From Clostridiales bacterium CCNA10 (GTDB lineage: Bacteria > Bacillota > Clostridia > Oscillospirales > Oscillospiraceae): a DNA stretch of 64,000 nucleotides. Location of the stretch: assembly GCA_003573975.1 (NCBI GenBank), contig AP018533.1, positions 186,001-250,000 on the forward strand. The letters run 5' to 3'. Shown piece after piece: positions 25,154-35,395 of the stretch (its first letter is position 1; the number at the start of each line of letters is the position of its first letter). Position numbers and translations under genes: made by a program. Under the pieces are notes generated by a model. The model saw nothing but the letters and a program-made list of their open reading frames with translations, searched no databases and was not told the DNA's origin.

Positions 25154-27249
25154 CGGCTGCCTCCTTTCCGCTGGTCAAATTCCAGCTTGAAGTTGGCATA
25201 CTGTCCATCGTCCTCCAAAACCACAGTGGCATCGTAGGTCTTGCCGGTTTTCTCCGAATATAGCCCCGTCACACGGACACAGCCATCTTTCAGCAGCGCA
25301 GACACCACCGCCTTGGTCGGCTGTTTTTTCTTGGCAGTCCACCATTTGTTGTTTTTCCAGATTGCAAATCTGCATTCTTTGCTCTGGCAGAAGAAGCCTT
25401 TTTGCAGTTCTGCAACCTCACCGCCGCAGCGGGGGCATTTGCCTACCACCTCACGGGGCGGGGTAAACAGGTACTCGGTTCCCTTGATGACCTGATAAGT
25501 TCCCACCAGATCTTTCAACATGGTGCTAATCCCGTCCAGAAACTTCTCTGGAGCAAGCTGCCCGTGCTCAATTTCCCCCAGGCGGTACTCCCACTCGGCA
25601 GTCAAAAGCGGAGATTGCAGCTGTTCCGGCAGAACGGTGATCAGGGAAACTGCATCGTGGGAAGGGAGAAGCTGCACTGTTTTCCTGCTCTTTTTTCGTT
25701 CCAGAAAACCGGCAGATACCAGCTTTTCCAAAATACCGGCACGGGTGGCCGGTGTCCCCAGACCCTTTCGTTCGGCATCCTCCGGCATATCCTCTTTTCC
25801 AGCAGTCTCCATCGCGGACAATAGGGTGTCCTCCGTAAAGTGCAGGGGCGGACTGCTTTTGCCTTCTTTGACGATTGCCGCAGCAACCGAAAGGGTCTGT
25901 CCTTCGGTCAGTTCCGGCAGGGCTTTCTCTGCGCCCTCTTTTTTCGGCTCTGCATCCTTCATTTTGGCACGGTAGGCGTCCTCCAGTGCTTTCCATCCGG
26001 GGTGCTTCACCGTTTTTCCTTTGGCGGTAAACTCCCTACCGGCATACGCTGCAATCACAACGGTTTCCGAATAGATATGGGGCTGGGCCACGGCACACAG
26101 CAGACGCAGGGCCACTAGCTCCAGCACCGCTTTTTCTCCCGCAGGAAGGGCAGAAAGGTCTGCATCCTTGAGATTTCTGGTAGGGATTACTGCGTGGTGG
26201 TCGGTTACTTTCTTATCGTTGATGACTGTCTGCGGATCACAGGTAATGGCGATCCCTTTGCGAAACGGCATAGCATTGGCAACCAGATTCACCAACACCG
26301 GCAGGCTGTCTGCCATATCACCGGTCAGATAGCGGCTGTCAGTACGGGGATAGGTGCAGAGCTTCTTTTCATACAGGCTTTGCAGATAGTCCAGGGTCTG
26401 CTGGGCCGTAAATCCAAGCAGGCGGTTGGCATCTCTTTGCAGGGTAGTCAGGTCATAAAGGGCAGGTGGCTTTTCGGACTTTTCCTTGCGCTCCACCTTT
26501 TTGATCGTGACAGCTGCACCCTGACAGGCTTCTTTCAGCTGTTCGGCAGCAGCTTTATCCGCCATGCGCTCCCCGGATACGGTAAGACCGGGCAGCTCCA
26601 GCGCCACGGTATAAAAGGGAACCGGCTTAAAGGTGTCGATCTCAGCTTCTCGCTGGACAATGAGCGCCAGCGTTGGGGACATAACGCGCCCGATGTTGAG
26701 GGTGCGGTGGTACAGCACGGAAAAAAGCCTTGTGGCATTGATCCCCACCAGCCAGTCGGCCTTGGCACGGCAGAGAGCAGCATCCCGAAGTCCATCATAA
26801 TCTACACCTGGGCGCAGGTTTGCAAAGCCCTCCCTTATGGCGGAGTCCTCCATCGAAGAAATCCAGAGCCTTTTCATCGGCTTTTGGCAGCCTGCCAGCT
26901 CATAGACGCTGCGAAAGATCAGCTCGCCCTCGCGTCCGGCATCACAGGCATTTACTACCTCCGTCACATCCAGGGCGTTCATCAGCTTTTTGAGAATATC
27001 AAACTGCTTTTTCTTATCCTTTCCCACTACCATCTGCCAATGCTCCGGCAGAATAGGCAGGTCATCATATCGCCACTTGGCATACTTGGGATCATAACTG
27101 TCTGCATCCGCAAGACCGGCCAGGTGGCCCACGCACCAGCTGACACGCCAGCCGTTACCCTCCAGATACCCATCCTTACGAGCAGTTGCACCGATTACCG
27201 TAGCCAGACTTTGTGCAACCGATGGTTTTTCAGCAATCACTAAATTCAT
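25150..27249 (-). CDS. topB: DNA topoisomerase III
   Basis: 699 residues from ATG 27249 (MNLVIAEKPSVAQSLATVIG); a longer frame exists upstream but overlaps the preceding gene. Type IA topoisomerase: TOPRIM motif (CDAGREGELIFR near 100), active-site tyrosine in CTYPRTDSRYL, and a C-terminal zinc ribbon (CPRCGGEV, then CQSKECRF). ICE-borne TopB probably resolves or relaxes DNA during transfer and re-circularisation. Length is normal for this family. Confidence 0.92.
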   Translation of the reverse strand: MNLVIAEKPSVAQSLATVIGATARKDGYLEGNGWRVSWCVGHLAGLADADSYDPKYAKWRYDDLPILPEHWQMVVGKDKKKQFDILKKLMNALDVTEVVNACDAGREGELIFRSVYELAGCQKPMKRLWISSMEDSAIREGFANLRPGVDYDGLRDAALCRAKADWLVGINATRLFSVLYHRTLNIGRVMSPTLALIVQREAEIDTFKPVPFYTVALELPGLTVSGERMADKAAAEQLKEACQGAAVTIKKVERKEKSEKPPALYDLTTLQRDANRLLGFTAQQTLDYLQSLYEKKLCTYPRTDSRYLTGDMADSLPVLVNLVANAMPFRKGIAITCDPQTVINDKKVTDHHAVIPTRNLKDADLSALPAGEKAVLELVALRLLCAVAQPHIYSETVVIAAYAGREFTAKGKTVKHPGWKALEDAYRAKMKDAEPKKEGAEKALPELTEGQTLSVAAAIVKEGKSSPPLHFTEDTLLSAMETAGKEDMPEDAERKGLGTPATRAGILEKLVSAGFLERKKSRKTVQLLPSHDAVSLITVLPEQLQSPLLTAEWEYRLGEIEHGQLAPEKFLDGISTMLKDLVGTYQVIKGTEYLFTPPREVVGKCPRCGGEVAELQKGFFCQSKECRFAIWKNNKWWTAKKKQPTKAVVSALLKDGCVRVTGLYSEKTGKTYDATVVLEDDGQYANFKLEFDQRKGGSR

Positions 27250-27937
27250 AATCTTCAACCTCCCATTCATTCTGCCAATTATCAGACAGTTTTTTTGCAA
27301 TGCTGTGTTCTGAGGCAAGTGTAATGTCATAGCCAAAGCGATAATCATATCGGTACAACCTGCCAATCAAATCATTGATTATGATATTGCAGGCCATAAT
27401 CACACGCTCTTTATCCACCTGCATCAGTTGATAGCGTTGATAATTGTTGTAATATTCTCGATGTCTGTGGGTTCTGCTGACCGTATCTTCCATCAGACAA
27501 TCTATGGCATCTTTTTCACCATCTTCTTTGCTGCCCTGTGTATAAGACAACAGTTCCTTAACCATGGGAAAACTTTGTTCATCTACCGTTGCTTCTTCGC
27601 TCAAAAAACCGATATAAGCTTTTAGTAACAGGCTAACTGCTGTTTTTTCAGCTTCAGATAAAGCGTTCATGGTCTCCGCTGCATCAGGCAACAGTTCCTT
27701 TTCCACAAATTCATCTATCTCACCAGAATAAAGCATTCGGATTGAGTCCACACATAAAGAGCGTTTTTGGGGTGCGGTCTCAATTTCAAAATCATAAAGA
27801 TCCAAGTCATCGTTCTTCTTTGACTTTTTTTGAACTTTGCTTATAGCAGTGAAAAGAATGTCTCCTCCAAAGTAAATTCCGAAGGCGACCAGATCAAAAA
27901 TAATCAGAAAGTGTAATAACCAGTTCCAGGTGTTCAT
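27230..27937 (-). CDS. membrane-anchored protein of unknown function
   Basis: 235 residues. One N-terminal membrane helix (about 5-30, WNWLLHFLIIFDLVAFGIYF), then a Lys-rich patch and a helical cytoplasmic domain. Not recognised as a core component of the ICE family, so it may be an accessory insertion. Its end overlaps the topB start by 20 bases, which suggests coupling. AAAGGAGGACC precedes ATG 27937. Confidence 0.6.
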   Translation of the reverse strand: MNTWNWLLHFLIIFDLVAFGIYFGGDILFTAISKVQKKSKKNDDLDLYDFEIETAPQKRSLCVDSIRMLYSGEIDEFVEKELLPDAAETMNALSEAEKTAVSLLLKAYIGFLSEEATVDEQSFPMVKELLSYTQGSKEDGEKDAIDCLMEDTVSRTHRHREYYNNYQRYQLMQVDKERVIMACNIIINDLIGRLYRYDYRFGYDITLASEHSIAKKLSDNWQNEWEVEDYEFSDC

Positions 27938-28084
27938 TGTGAGGTCCTCCTTTCTTTGACCATGTGCTGATTTTGGGTGTGGATTTACAGTAAGAGAGTG
28001 AGTAGAGCAGCAGAGGACAGGAATTTCTCCCTGTCCTCTGTCCCTTATCCCGCAATGATTTGAAATACGCTACGCTCAAATGGT

Positions 28085-28837
28085 TCAATCTGCTCTATCG
28101 CGTTCCTCATTAGGGTCAGAACCCTCAAAACCATCCTCAAGGACTTCCTCATCTTCGGTTTCCCATTCCTCGGAATCTTCCTCACCATAATCATAATCGT
28201 CCAGACTGTCATTGCCCTTGGTCTTAGGCTTATTCTTAACGAGCTTCAAGTAGGCAAATACGCCACCGCCGCCCAGCAGAGCCAGCAGAAGGATCAGCGC
28301 AGCCGGGTTCAGTCCGGCAGGCTTCTCTTTTTCCGGCTCCGATGTTTCTGCCGGAGGTTCCGGTGCTTTTCCCGTACATTTACTCTTATCAGTTACACAG
28401 ACCGGACAGGCCGTATTGACTGCCCCTGCTTCACATTTTGCCGTGCAGCTGCACACCGCAGGCGGCTCCTCTTTGGGTTTTCCATCCTCCATCAGCGCCA
28501 TCAGGTCCGCTTCATCCACCTGGTTCAGAAAGTGAACAGCAGTCTTTTTATCCTCATTGGCCCTGTCGATCAGGATATAAAAATAGTTGCCTGCCTTGGT
28601 GGTAACGGTAATGAGCTGCTTGTTGCCACCAAAATCATCCACCAGAGCGGCGTTGCCATCCGGGGTCAGCGGAGGTGCTTTTTCCGTTTCTTCCACCACC
28701 ACATTGCTGTCATTGGTGGTATCCTCTGCCGGGGGCGGCGCTGCGCCCTGGGCAAAAGCGGGAACAGTAAAGCCCGATGCCAGCACCAGCGTCAGGCAAA
28801 GGGCGGAAAGTGTTCGGAGCAATCGTTTATTCCTCAT
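28085..28837 (-). CDS. CD1107-family (DUF4366) surface protein
   Basis: 250 residues from ATG 28837. A signal peptide ([22 protein letters not shown]) with an AFA cleavage site, the DUF4366 core ([20 protein letters not shown], then [19 protein letters not shown]), a Cys-rich stretch with six cysteines (about 148-171), a proline-rich hinge, one membrane helix ([20 protein letters not shown]) and a very acidic tail. Exported and membrane-anchored. A standard part of Tn1549-like mating machinery; role unknown, perhaps cell-wall channel support. Confidence 0.85.
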   Translation of the reverse strand: MRNKRLLRTLSALCLTLVLASGFTVPAFAQGAAPPPAEDTTNDSNVVVEETEKAPPLTPDGNAALVDDFGGNKQLITVTTKAGNYFYILIDRANEDKKTAVHFLNQVDEADLMALMEDGKPKEEPPAVCSCTAKCEAGAVNTACPVCVTDKSKCTGKAPEPPAETSEPEKEKPAGLNPAALILLLALLGGGGVFAYLKLVKNKPKTKGNDSLDDYDYGEEDSEEWETEDEEVLEDGFEGSDPNEERDRAD

Positions 28838-29078
28838 AGCTGTTTTCCTCCTGTTCGTTGTTGTCATCAGCCAAACTGCCGGGAACTGTGCCACCGGACA
28901 GCATGGCGCTCAGCTGAGCCGGGGTCATACGCAGGGCACGCACCATCTGGACGATCTCCAGATTTTCTGCCTCGGTTTTCTGTGCTTCCAGCGCCTTGAG
29001 CTTTTCCTGATACTCTGCGATCTTCTCGCGGACCTTTGTAATCTCCTGGTCAATGCGCTCAATTTTGTTCTTTGCCAT
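28827..29078 (-). CDS. DUF4315-family protein
   Basis: 83 residues. One long coiled coil ([20 protein letters not shown]) followed by [20 protein letters not shown] and an acidic tail: the DUF4315 pattern. Overlaps the CD1107 start by 11 bases. The pair is constant in this ICE family. Function unknown; probably binds the mating apparatus from inside the cell. Confidence 0.8.
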   Translation of the reverse strand: MAKNKIERIDQEITKVREKIAEYQEKLKALEAQKTEAENLEIVQMVRALRMTPAQLSAMLSGGTVPGSLADDNNEQEENSYEE

Positions 29079-29107
29079 CGTCTATCACTCCTTCTTAAAA
29101 ATCTCTG

Positions 29108-30826
29108 TTACCAGTTCATCAGGCCGTAGCCCTTAATGCTTTGATAATTCAGGTCATAACTTTTGATCTTGCAGGCATCGCCGGAATTTCCCTCCACGGT
29201 ATAAACTCGGCTGCCGTCGGTGCCGACAACAATTCCCACATGGTCTGCGGAACCATCCAGATCCCAATCGAAGAAAATGGCATCACCGGGGGCAATGTTT
29301 TCATATCCTCGTGCGCCCCACTGTCCATGAGACTGGAACCACGGAACACCCTGAGACTGACAACCAGCAAAGCGTGGTTCCGTTCGACCGGATTGACCAT
29401 AGCACCATGATACAAAGCAGGCACACCATTCCACACGGGAGTCAAAGCCGTACCAGCTCCAATAAGGTTGTCCTCCCACATTGCCCACCTGACTTTTCGC
29501 CAGTTCCACCAGCTGCGGATTGCCGGGGCGGGAGCCATTGATAAATTCAACACCAGTCAAATCTTCAGAAACACCTGTATCGGGAGAACCGCCACCAAAC
29601 AACAGCGGCTTATTGCCCATAGTCTGTCGGTAGACCTGGTACATCTCCATCTGCTCCGGAGTCAGTAGTTCTGGCGCAAGAGAGGCAATGGAACGGCTTG
29701 TTAAAGTTACATGGAGAATACGATATTCATATTCATGCTCATCCCCATCTTCGTCAGTGTAAGTGCGAATCTGAATTTCTTCTCTCAGCGTGAGCTGATA
29801 CTGTGCATCAAACACACGACTCAACTCTGCCTGTGCGCTGTGGCGTGTATAGCCTTGCAAGACAGCAGAGAGAACTGCCGCCAGCTCATGGGGGTCATGG
29901 CCAATCATATCCAGGTTATAGCGATACTCGTCATACCCTGGGTGGCTGCTTTCGATGTTGTCGATTTTCTCCTGCAACCGAGCTTCTCTGTCTGCATAAT
30001 CTGCCTCCACCGCCAGCATTTCCGGGTCATCCGATGGATAGGTAGTGCCGGAAATTACAGAACCAATACTCTGTGCCATCATAGAGCAGGAGGACATGGT
30101 ATTCATCAGCATACAGGCGATGAGGAACAAAACCCCTGCGATCAGGAAGCCCTTCTTGTGGCGCATGACGAATGCCCCTGCCTGCTGTGCCTTTTCTTTT
30201 ACCGTCCTTGCGGCTTTTCCGGTTTTGGACGCAGCCTGGGCGGTATTTCCGGCAGTCTGACCGGTGCGCTTGGCGACGGCATACTGCTTTTTGATACTCT
30301 GTTTTTGCTGCCAGCGGGAGAGAGGGTTGCTGGCTAACTGAGGATTTTCCCGTAGGGACTTCTGGTACAGGGCATTTACATTTGCCTTTTCCAGCTTCTG
30401 CTCGGCCTGGGCTGCTTTGCGGTACGGCTTCAGCTTGTGGCTGCGATAGCCCTCCCGCACCAGATAAGCGCTGGTCTCCACCGCCTCCTCGGACTTGTGG
30501 GCGCTTTCCACACCCACATTGTCCTGTTCTGTTTCCCGGATCTCTTTGTGAAACTTGCCCGCGACCAGATGGACGGGAGCTTCCTTAACCCCTTGAGAAA
30601 GTTTGGAAGGTGGTTTTTTCTTGTCCTCAAAGGTCAGCTTCGAGGTCTTTTTCCCGGTGTCCGGGTCAATGACCGTCTGTCTGACTTTTTTCTTTGGAAT
30701 ATTGGCCTGCGCCTTATCTGCTCTGGCCGTAGCTTTCTCCGTTTTGCGGATCGGCTTTTCCAGTGCAGGGTCAGCCCGTTCCTCATCAGTAAAGCGCAGG
30801 CGCGGCTCTTTATTCAAACCAATCAC
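29108..30826 (-). CDS. CD1108-family cell-wall hydrolase with CHAP domain
   Basis: 572 residues. A basic cytoplasmic N-terminus of about 230 residues, one membrane helix (GFLIAGVLFLIACMLMNTMS), a middle region of coiled-coil type, and a C-terminal CHAP amidase/endopeptidase domain with its cysteine in VEWCACFVSWCYGQ and histidine in SADHVGIVV. Equivalent to VirB1-like lytic proteins: it cuts peptidoglycan for the mating channel. The start at 30826 is GTG and has a weak ribosome site; it overlaps the upstream gene by 17 bases. Confidence 0.88.
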   Translation of the reverse strand: MIGLNKEPRLRFTDEERADPALEKPIRKTEKATARADKAQANIPKKKVRQTVIDPDTGKKTSKLTFEDKKKPPSKLSQGVKEAPVHLVAGKFHKEIRETEQDNVGVESAHKSEEAVETSAYLVREGYRSHKLKPYRKAAQAEQKLEKANVNALYQKSLRENPQLASNPLSRWQQKQSIKKQYAVAKRTGQTAGNTAQAASKTGKAARTVKEKAQQAGAFVMRHKKGFLIAGVLFLIACMLMNTMSSCSMMAQSIGSVISGTTYPSDDPEMLAVEADYADREARLQEKIDNIESSHPGYDEYRYNLDMIGHDPHELAAVLSAVLQGYTRHSAQAELSRVFDAQYQLTLREEIQIRTYTDEDGDEHEYEYRILHVTLTSRSIASLAPELLTPEQMEMYQVYRQTMGNKPLLFGGGSPDTGVSEDLTGVEFINGSRPGNPQLVELAKSQVGNVGGQPYWSWYGFDSRVEWCACFVSWCYGQSGRTEPRFAGCQSQGVPWFQSHGQWGARGYENIAPGDAIFFDWDLDGSADHVGIVVGTDGSRVYTVEGNSGDACKIKSYDLNYQSIKGYGLMNW

Positions 30827-31184
30827 CCATTAAGATAGCATCCATCATGTGGTGCAGCTCCACATAGAGGGCCAAACCTTCCGGATCATATAGCGGATGC
30901 ACGGTGAGATACGCATGGACTTGCGCCAGAATCTCAGAGAGCATTGTGATAGGTCTGCACCCTACAATGGTTGCTGCACCAGGGGCACACATCATATTCG
31001 CCCAAATCGAAAAGAGACGGGCAAGACCAATTTCGCCATCCTCATTCAAGGTTTTGAGTTCTTTGTCAGCGGTACGACACTCAACAACAGCGGAGGCCAT
31101 TACCGGAAGCAACATGAATTCGTGAGCCTCCAATGCCTCACGGAAAAAAATCATGGTATCAAGTTCGCAAATATTCTGTTTCAT
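30810..31184 (-). CDS. small helical ICE protein of unknown function
   Basis: 124 residues, not recognised. Helical, acidic, with two hydrophobic helices (FMLLPVMASAVVEC and ARLFSIWANMMCAP), neither clearly transmembrane. Lies between VirB4 and the CHAP hydrolase and overlaps the latter, so it belongs to the transfer operon. Not a usual core gene in the family as I know it. Confidence 0.6.
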   Translation of the reverse strand: MKQNICELDTMIFFREALEAHEFMLLPVMASAVVECRTADKELKTLNEDGEIGLARLFSIWANMMCAPGAATIVGCRPITMLSEILAQVHAYLTVHPLYDPEGLALYVELHHMMDAILMGDWFE

Positions 31185-31186
31185 AG

Positions 31187-33652
31187 TTATTCATCCTCCT
31201 TTTTCAGTTCCTGGGGTTTGGTGGTCATAATGCGGTAAAGCTCAGTATTCTTCGGGAAGTGGTCAACGAAGGGCAGGATGGTGGAGCCATAGAACAGCAG
31301 GCCCTCGCCCTCACCGGAGTGGGTCACATAGCTAAGCTGGTGCGTGGAAATGCCCAGCTGCTTGGCGAGAATCTGACGGTCTCCGCCTGCCTGGTTGAGC
31401 ATATACACGAAGTCGGAGTTTTCAAAGATGTTCTCCACCTCGCGGCTACTCAAAAGGTCTTTGACATTCTGGGTGATACCTGTCGGAATACCGCCCCATT
31501 TGCGGAATCGCTTCCAGATTTCCACCGTATAAGCGGCGGTCTGCTCCTCCTTCAAAAGCAGGTGCATCTCGTCGATGTAATAACGGGTGGACTTGTGGGC
31601 AGCGCGGTTAATGGTAACGCGGTTCCACACCTGATCCTGGACCACCAACATACCGATTTTCTTGAGTTGCTTGCCCAGCTCCTTAATGTCATAGCAGACA
31701 ATGCGGTTATTGATGTCCACATTGCTCTGGTGATTGAACACATTGAGGGAGCCGGTTACATAGATTTCAAGGGCCGTGGCGATATACTGGGCTTCCTTTT
31801 CCTCCTGTGAACGGAGCAGGTTATATAGGTCCTCCAAAACCGGCATATTCTCCGGGCGCGGGTCATTGAGGTAAGTCTGATAGACCAGGCGCACACAGCG
31901 GTCGATGATTGTTTTCTGCACCGGCTGCAAGCCCTCCTTACCGCCCACGATCAGCTCACACAAGCTGAGGATAAAATCAGACTTGAGGGACAGTGGGCTT
32001 TCATCATCCGAGTAGTCCAGGTTCAGGTCCATCGGATTGATGTAGTTGGTGGAGGTAGGCGAGATCTTGATGACCTGCCCATGCAGACGCTCAACAAGAG
32101 GTGCGTACTCCGCTTCCGGATCACAGATAATGACATCATCACTGGTAAGCAAAAAGCAGTTGGCAATTTCTCGTTTTGCGCTGAAGGATTTACCGGAACC
32201 CGGCGTACCCAAAATCAAGCCGTTGGGGTTTTTCAACAGCTTTCGATCCACCATGATGAGGTTGTTGGACAGGGCGTTGATGCCGTAGTACAGAGCCTCT
32301 TTGCCGTTCTGGAATAATTCCTGTGTGGTGAACGGTACAAAGATAGCCGTAGAACTGGTGGTCAGTCCTCGCTGGATCTCGATCTGATTGAGTCCCAGGG
32401 GCAGACAGCTCATCAGCCCTTCTTCCTGCTGAAAGTCCAGCCTGGTCAGCTGACAGTTATACTTCTGGGCAATGGAGCCTGCCTGGAAAATGTTGTTGCC
32501 AAGCTGACGGGGATTGTCCGCTGTGTTCAGCACCAGAAAGGTCAAAAGGAACATTCTCTCGTTGCGGCTCTGCAAATCCTGCAAGAGTTTTTTCGCTTCA
32601 CTGCCGTAAGTAGCAAGGTCAGATGGAATGATGTCCATGTCGTATCCGGCGCGGACTGCTTTTTTCTGTTCCTCGATCTTACTGCGGTCCAGGTCGGTAA
32701 TCTTGCGCTTTATCGTTTTGATGGCTTTCACCTGATCCACCGACTGAATGTGCATACTCACAATGAGCGAGCTTTCCATGTCCAGAAAATCAGCCAGCAT
32801 CCGGTCATTCAGCTCCGGTGCAAGGATCTGCAAAAAAGAAACAGCCCCGTATTTCTTGCCCATACGGAACTGCTTACCGGTGCGGAACTCAAAGGAGCTT
32901 GGTGCGATGAAGTCCTTGGTAGATAGGCCGGAAGGAGCCAGCCAGTCCCACTCAAAACGGAACGGCAGCTGCTCATCCATGTGGAAGATACCATGCAGCT
33001 GGGCAAGCCGCGCCTTTCCGTCCAGCGTTTCCGCCGCCACACCCAGCCGCTTGAAGTTATTGAGAATGTCGGTCTCAATGCGCTCCAAACGGGGCTTGGC
33101 CGCCTTGATGCTGTCCGCGTCAATGCCAAAGGTGAGATACTTGGTTTTGATAAGGCCGTTGTTGCCCTTTGCCAGCTGGTTTTGCAGCATGGTGGTGTAC
33201 TCCACCCGGATGCTGTCAAAATCGTCCCTTTGAAGGGGGATGTTGATGGCGCGGGCAAAGGTTTCCTCCGATGCGGCAAGGTTCAAAAAAGACAGCTCAA
33301 ACTGAATCGAGCTGTCGAAGTAGTTGAGGAAATCGCACCAGCCCTCGAAGATCGCGGTTTTATCCTCGTTCTGTGAAAGCTGATAGTTGATGTCCTGAAA
33401 CTGAATGGTTTTTGTGTAGTGACCGTCTGATACCCGGCAGATCCCGTCCGGCCACATCCGTTCATAAGGGATACTGTCCTGCGCGGATTTTTCCTTTTTG
33501 TCCGTGCGATTGGCGCGGGCAATGGCAGCTTCAATCTGCTTTCTGTCGGCGCGGGACAGCTTTTTCTTTGTTTTGACCGGCTGCACAGTTTTTTCCTCGG
33601 TTTTCCCGAACATCCGATGCAGCCATTTTTTTATTGCGGTGAACAATGTCAT
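31187..33652 (-). CDS. virB4: VirB4-like conjugation ATPase
   Basis: 821 residues. Powers assembly and substrate transport of the type IV secretion channel at the inner membrane. Walker A LGTPGSGKS near residue 480, Walker B region YYIDEMHLLL near 690, and the CagE/TrbE-type N-terminal half. The start at 33652 has GGAGGTGT directly before it and overlaps prgI by 122 bases. Length is normal for the CD1110-type proteins of this ICE family. Confidence 0.92.
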   Translation of the reverse strand: MTLFTAIKKWLHRMFGKTEEKTVQPVKTKKKLSRADRKQIEAAIARANRTDKKEKSAQDSIPYERMWPDGICRVSDGHYTKTIQFQDINYQLSQNEDKTAIFEGWCDFLNYFDSSIQFELSFLNLAASEETFARAINIPLQRDDFDSIRVEYTTMLQNQLAKGNNGLIKTKYLTFGIDADSIKAAKPRLERIETDILNNFKRLGVAAETLDGKARLAQLHGIFHMDEQLPFRFEWDWLAPSGLSTKDFIAPSSFEFRTGKQFRMGKKYGAVSFLQILAPELNDRMLADFLDMESSLIVSMHIQSVDQVKAIKTIKRKITDLDRSKIEEQKKAVRAGYDMDIIPSDLATYGSEAKKLLQDLQSRNERMFLLTFLVLNTADNPRQLGNNIFQAGSIAQKYNCQLTRLDFQQEEGLMSCLPLGLNQIEIQRGLTTSSTAIFVPFTTQELFQNGKEALYYGINALSNNLIMVDRKLLKNPNGLILGTPGSGKSFSAKREIANCFLLTSDDVIICDPEAEYAPLVERLHGQVIKISPTSTNYINPMDLNLDYSDDESPLSLKSDFILSLCELIVGGKEGLQPVQKTIIDRCVRLVYQTYLNDPRPENMPVLEDLYNLLRSQEEKEAQYIATALEIYVTGSLNVFNHQSNVDINNRIVCYDIKELGKQLKKIGMLVVQDQVWNRVTINRAAHKSTRYYIDEMHLLLKEEQTAAYTVEIWKRFRKWGGIPTGITQNVKDLLSSREVENIFENSDFVYMLNQAGGDRQILAKQLGISTHQLSYVTHSGEGEGLLFYGSTILPFVDHFPKNTELYRIMTTKPQELKKEDE

Positions 33653-33998
33653 ACACCTCCTTATCGAGCATTTCCTGCCGCTTTAATACGGCATAAAAGT
33701 TATTGGTCTGGTAGGGACGCTGCTTGGGACGGATCACAGCTACTTTGAGAATGTTGCCCACGATCTTTTCAAGGGGCTGTCCATGCTTTTCGTACATAGC
33801 CAGCATAAAGAAGGGCAGCATAACCAGCATCATACACATAGCCGCTACACTGTTTCCGGTAGGTTTTCTGAGCAAAAGGAAAAGCGGTACGCCAATAAGC
33901 GCTCCGCCCGTGAAGCAGATAAGCTGCCGCTTGGTCAGATTGAACATGACCTTTGTTTTGACTTTTGTTAAGTCCTTGGGTACGGGTACATAAGCCAA
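33531..33998 (-). CDS. prgI: PrgI-family membrane protein
   Basis: 155 residues from TTG 33998 (reading MAYVPVPKDLTKVKTKVMFN). No ATG fits, and AAGGAGG lies 8 bases before this TTG. Two membrane helices (about 26-41 and 47-65), then a positively charged tail. PrgI proteins are VirB3-like partners of VirB4 in Gram-positive conjugation systems. The 3' end overlaps virB4 by 122 bases in another frame, so translation is coupled. Confidence 0.85.
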   Translation of the reverse strand: MAYVPVPKDLTKVKTKVMFNLTKRQLICFTGGALIGVPLFLLLRKPTGNSVAAMCMMLVMLPFFMLAMYEKHGQPLEKIVGNILKVAVIRPKQRPYQTNNFYAVLKRQEMLDKEVYDIVHRNKKMAASDVRENRGKNCAAGQNKEKAVPRRQKAD

Positions 33999-34018
33999 TG
34001 TGGAAACCTCCTTCCGTT

Positions 34019-34888
34019 TTAGTGCGCCTGAAAGACTGATTTGGCGAGACTGCCGGTTTTGAACAGCGTAAAACATAGCAGTACGGTGTAGCCCACGCAG
34101 CTCCAGATTGCCATGATGATGTCATCTTCCAGAGCGATGTTCTGCACCAGCACAGCATAAATTGCCACGCAGACGATAATGAGAAACGCCTGAAAGCCCA
34201 GCGCCAGCAGGGATCGGAGGTAATTCTGGCCCATACCGCCCCATTCTTTACCCATCATTGCAGCCATTGGAACGGGAGCCACCGAAGTCACAAGGTAGAT
34301 TTCGATCATACGGCCATAAATAACGATAAAGATACAGATATATAACGCCCACATAGTAATGCCAATAAAGAGGGATTGGAACCACAGTCCGAACAGCGGT
34401 CCCAGATCCATTTCCATCAGCCTCGGTTCCAGATCGGTCATAACTGAGGAAATGTCAATGGACGCATCCGAATTGATAACCCCTGCCGCCTGCGCCACTA
34501 CGCTCTGCGCCATATCAAAGACGCCCATCACGATATTCCATGTATTTGTGACAATGAGGATGGCAGCGGCTGATTTGAACACCCACTTGAAAATCATCCA
34601 GGTGTCCACATCATGCAGGTTGTTCTTGTCTGCGATCATCTGGATCAGGTCTACGGTCATCACGATAGCCAGGATCACGCCTGCAATCGGCACCATGATG
34701 GAGTTGGACAGATTCTCAATCATATTGAAAATACTGCCATTCCATCCCTGTGGGGTCTGTCCTACCTGTACGGATATATCCGCGACCTGTTGGTTTACGC
34801 TGTCAAACATCCCCGAAAGGTTGCTCATAATACCGCCCACCAGCATTTCTTTCAGCCAATTTGTCAGGGCTTCAAGTAAGAAATCCAT
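34019..34888 (-). CDS. VirB6/TrbL-like channel protein
   Basis: 289 residues with five or six membrane helices, the clearest at SIMVPIAGVILAIVMTVDLI, WVFKSAAAILIVTNTWNI, LFIGITMWALYICIFIVIYG and AFLIIVCVAIYAVLVQNI. The EIYLVTSVAPVPMAAMMGKE segment is typical of VirB6-like proteins in Tn1549-type ICEs (CD1112 family). Forms the inner-membrane part of the mating channel. Confidence 0.88.
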   Translation of the reverse strand: MDFLLEALTNWLKEMLVGGIMSNLSGMFDSVNQQVADISVQVGQTPQGWNGSIFNMIENLSNSIMVPIAGVILAIVMTVDLIQMIADKNNLHDVDTWMIFKWVFKSAAAILIVTNTWNIVMGVFDMAQSVVAQAAGVINSDASIDISSVMTDLEPRLMEMDLGPLFGLWFQSLFIGITMWALYICIFIVIYGRMIEIYLVTSVAPVPMAAMMGKEWGGMGQNYLRSLLALGFQAFLIIVCVAIYAVLVQNIALEDDIIMAIWSCVGYTVLLCFTLFKTGSLAKSVFQAH

Positions 34889-34957
34889 ACGGTGTCAACC
34901 TCCTTTCCGCCGCCCCCGCAAAGCTGCGGGAGCGGCAAGGATTTCATACGGAGACGC

Positions 34958-35176
34958 TTAGACAGAGAAAAGCCCGGAGAGCAGAGGTACAAGGACCATG
35001 CCTACCACGGCTACACCAGCACCGGCCATGAGCTGCTTCATGCCCTGAGATTTGGCGCCGGGGTTGTCGTTGCCGTAACCTTCCAGCAGGTTGATGACGC
35101 CCCAGATACCAAGACCGGCACCGAGCGCGATAACGAGGGTCTGAAGAACGGTGATTGCCTGTTCAAAAAATGCCAT
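34958..35176 (-). CDS. Maff2-family membrane protein
   Basis: 72 residues, two membrane helices (about 8-28 and 48-69) joined by a polar loop with GYGNDNPGAKSQGMKQL. Matches the small Maff2 family, VirB2-like in size and layout and always next to VirB6 in these ICEs; a pilin-like role is plausible but unproven. The ribosome site is weak, and the 219-base leader contains a strong hairpin. Confidence 0.82.
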   Translation of the reverse strand: MAFFEQAITVLQTLVIALGAGLGIWGVINLLEGYGNDNPGAKSQGMKQLMAGAGVAVVGMVLVPLLSGLFSV

Positions 35177-35237
35177 ATAGTTTGTTAGCCGGAATCTGAT
35201 TAAAAAATAGGTTTGTCATGTTTCATAGGCATACAAA

Positions 35238-35283
35238 AGCCGGAACAATCTGCCACCCGGTTTCCGGGGGCATGATTCCGGCT
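35238..35283 (-). promoter_or_regulatory. hairpin in the Maff2 leader, possible attenuator
   Basis: On the minus strand AGCCGGAATC pairs with GATTGTTCCGGCT (3-base bulge), enclosing a GC-rich inner stem (CCCCCGG/CCGGGTG), followed by TTTTG. It sits between the split virD4 and Maff2 and overlaps a 32-codon micro-frame starting MKKEDSRNH. It could reduce expression of the channel genes downstream. Nothing else is seen in 35177-35395. Confidence 0.4.
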
Positions 35284-35395
35284 GTCCTCCTTTTTCATTA
35301 TTTTTTCTTGCGATTGTCCGCTTTGTACGCCAATGGCCCATAGAGGGCAGGTGCGGCGAATAGATAAGATCACTCCCTTCTAAAGCGGAACGAAA